DNA from: Rhodanobacter sp. MP7CTX1
Lineage (GTDB): Bacteria; Pseudomonadota; Gammaproteobacteria; Xanthomonadales; Rhodanobacteraceae
Direction of reading: 5' to 3'
DNA: 64,000 bases
Assembly (NCBI RefSeq): GCF_014205795.1
Contig: NZ_JACHCN010000005.1
Location: 230,847 to 294,846, forward strand
The notes under the pieces were generated by a model. It made no database searches. It was not told where the DNA came from and saw nothing but the letters and a program-made list of their open reading frames with translations. A program made the translations under genes and the position numbers. Of this stretch, positions 62,677 to 64,000 are shown one piece after another (positions within the stretch are counted from its first letter, which is position 1; each line of letters begins with the position of its first letter).

Positions 62677-63786
62677 GTGGACATCGGTTACTTCCTCAAG
62701 CTTATGGTAGACAAAGGCGCGTCGGACATGTTCCTGACGACCGGCGCCCCGGTAAACATCAAGGTCGAGGGCAAGCTATATCCACTGGGCAACACTGGCC
62801 TCCCCGGTGGCATGGTCAAAAAGATCGCCTACTCGCTGATGGACGAAGGCCAGGTACCGCAGTTCGAGCGCAACCTCGAACTCAACATGGCACTCGCCGT
62901 GAAGGAAACCGGCCGCTTCCGCATCAACGTGTTCAAGCAGCGCGGCGAAGTGGGCATGGTGATCCGCGCGATCAAGAGCGAGATCCCCAGTATCGAGCAA
63001 TTGCAGCTGCCCACCATCTTCCGCGATCTGATCATGGAGCCTCGCGGGCTGATCCTGGTAGTGGGCGCCACCGGCTCGGGCAAGTCGACCACGCTGGCGG
63101 CGATGATCGACCAGCGCAATCGCCACACGGCTGGCCATATCCTCACCATCGAGGATCCGATCGAATACCTGCACCGGCACAAGAAGTCGATCGTCAACCA
63201 GCGCGAGGTGGGGCTGGACACGCACAGTTATCACGAGGCGCTGAAAAACGCGATGCGCGAGGCGCCGGACGTGATCATGATCGGCGAAATCCGCGACACC
63301 GACACGATGGAGGCGGCAATCGCGTTCTCCGAAACCGGCCATCTATGCCTGGCCACGCTGCACTCCAACAATTCCGATCAGACGCTGGAGCGCATCCTCA
63401 ACTTCTTCCCGGAATCGGCGCACAAGAACGTGCTGATGAACCTGGCACTGAACCTGCGCGCGGTGATCAGCCAGCGCCTGGTGATCGGCAAGGACGGTCG
63501 CCGCATTCCCGCGGCCGAAGTGCTGCTGAATACCCCGCTGATTCGCGACATGATCCGCCGCGGGCAGATCCACGAGATCAAGGAAGCGATGGATCGCAGC
63601 CTGCAGGAAGGCATGCAGACGTTCGACCAGTCACTGTACCGGCTGTACAAGGATGGCCGCGTGGAACTGGAAGAAGCACTCAGCAAGTCCGACTCGCGCG
63701 ACGGCCTGGCCTTGAAGATCCGGCTTGCCGAAGGCGGCTCCGATGACCAGGAACTGGTCGCCGACCCGTACGGCATAGGCTTCTAG
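62677..63786 (+). CDS. pilU: Type IV pilus twitching motility ATPase PilU
   Basis: A 369-aa retraction ATPase. The N-terminal IGYFLKLMVDKGASDMFLTTGAPV is characteristic of PilU (PilT paralogue). The ATPase core has Walker A GATGSGKSTTLAAM (about residue 130), the Asp-box region, Walker B VIMIGEIRDTDTMEAAI (about 200) and the His box ETGHLCLATLHSNN. PilU assists PilT in pilus retraction at the inner membrane. GTG 62677 gives the family-like N-terminus VDIGYFLK; the longer frame upstream is antisense to the lipoprotein gene. Confidence 0.93.
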   Translation: MDIGYFLKLMVDKGASDMFLTTGAPVNIKVEGKLYPLGNTGLPGGMVKKIAYSLMDEGQVPQFERNLELNMALAVKETGRFRINVFKQRGEVGMVIRAIKSEIPSIEQLQLPTIFRDLIMEPRGLILVVGATGSGKSTTLAAMIDQRNRHTAGHILTIEDPIEYLHRHKKSIVNQREVGLDTHSYHEALKNAMREAPDVIMIGEIRDTDTMEAAIAFSETGHLCLATLHSNNSDQTLERILNFFPESAHKNVLMNLALNLRAVISQRLVIGKDGRRIPAAEVLLNTPLIRDMIRRGQIHEIKEAMDRSLQEGMQTFDQSLYRLYKDGRVELEEALSKSDSRDGLALKIRLAEGGSDDQELVADPYGIGF

Positions 63787-63863
63787 TTTCACGACTGGCG
63801 CCCCGAAGGAGCGCGGCCCTGGATCAAGTCAGGGGCAGGCTCGGTGCGCGATGCTCTTGTGGG

Positions 63864-63926
63864 AGCGACTTCAGTCGCGATGCTTTTGATGTGGTGCTAC
63901 GGGAAAGCATCGCGACTGAAGTCGCT
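63864..63926. repeat. REP-like inverted repeat
   Basis: Inverted arms AGCGACTTCAGTCGCGATGC ... GCATCGCGACTGAAGTCGCT (63864-63886 and 63904-63926) with a short loop. GTGGGAGCGACTTCAGTCGCGA is a well-known repeat in Xanthomonadales and Pseudomonas genomes. It could stop pilU transcription. Confidence 0.8.
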
Positions 63927-64000
63927 TGTATGTTTGACGGCGGCGAGTCAGAAAGGGCTTGCCGGGGTGGAGGGACCTTAGCCGCATCTGGCCGTAGGCA

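Overview
The window looks like a high-GC gammaproteobacterial chromosome of the Xanthomonadales (Rhodanobacteraceae/Xanthomonadaceae type). The right end, about 57.2-64 kb, is ordinary backbone: glmS, a cystathionine beta-synthase-like enzyme with CBS domains, a small YdcH/DUF465 protein, a pair of periplasmic/lipoprotein coiled-coil proteins, and the twitching ATPase pilU, followed by a REP-like palindrome. No tRNA, rRNA or CRISPR array was recognised. The organism assignment is inference from gene content only.

Almost everything to the left is a genomic island inserted just downstream of glmS, the classical attTn7 site. At 57078-57169 there are three spaced copies of a 17-bp motif (consensus AGTTGGnAnCTCTATTA), then the terminus GGTCTCACCA, then CCAAC and glmS. 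At 1690 the matching left terminus TGGTAAGACC is preceded by CCAAC and followed by three spaced inverted copies of the motif. This defines a Tn7-like element of about 55 kb (1690-57169) with a 5-bp target duplication. Directly to its left (1597-1687) lies a second right end with the same three motifs in the same spacing. An older element, carrying a type I restriction methyltransferase (hsdM, cut by the window edge), therefore seems to sit in tandem beyond it. A third, internal left-end copy (about 13.53-13.67 kb) is interrupted by an IS3-family insertion sequence.

Layout of the 55-kb element, left to right: (a) 2.1-8.1 kb, a sulfur cluster of four to five overlapping genes (MoCo-sulfurase-like PLP enzyme, rhodanese with Ser in the catalytic position, two half-size YeeE/YedE thiosulfate-type transporters, exported tandem-rhodanese sulfurtransferase), divergent from a LytS/LytTR-type two-component system. 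(b) 8.3-12 kb, a secreted Vps62/DUF946-like protein, a truncated SRAP gene and two small genes. (c) 12.3-13.7 kb, IS3 element and internal left end. (d) 13.8-22.1 kb, a mixed set: metallo-beta-lactamase, DUF2278, a lipoprotein, an exported protein, a possible Ntn-hydrolase, a membrane protein and a PD-(D/E)xK-like nuclease. (e) 22.4-26.9 kb, a 1486-aa STAND NTPase with an Mrr-like nuclease domain (Avs-like). (f) 27-30 kb, small accessory genes. (g) 30-37.5 kb, the transposition machinery: tnsA-tnsB-tnsC leftward, and two different tniQ/tnsD genes rightward, converging on tnsC. (h) 37.7-42.3 kb, two small DNA-binding proteins, a large serine recombinase and two ParB-like proteins. (i) 42.5-54.3 kb, a DISARM defence locus (drmC, drmB, drmA, a 914-aa protein and an adenine methyltransferase). 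(j) 54.8-56.6 kb, a HEPN/DUF262 pair.

The element is a defence-rich Tn7-like island: TnsD-type targeting to glmS provides safe insertion, TnsABC does the chemistry, and the cargo is a stack of anti-phage systems plus a sulfur-handling cassette. Most notable are the tandem arrangement, the dual TniQ genes, the non-canonical DISARM locus and the unclassified 13.8-22 kb gene set.
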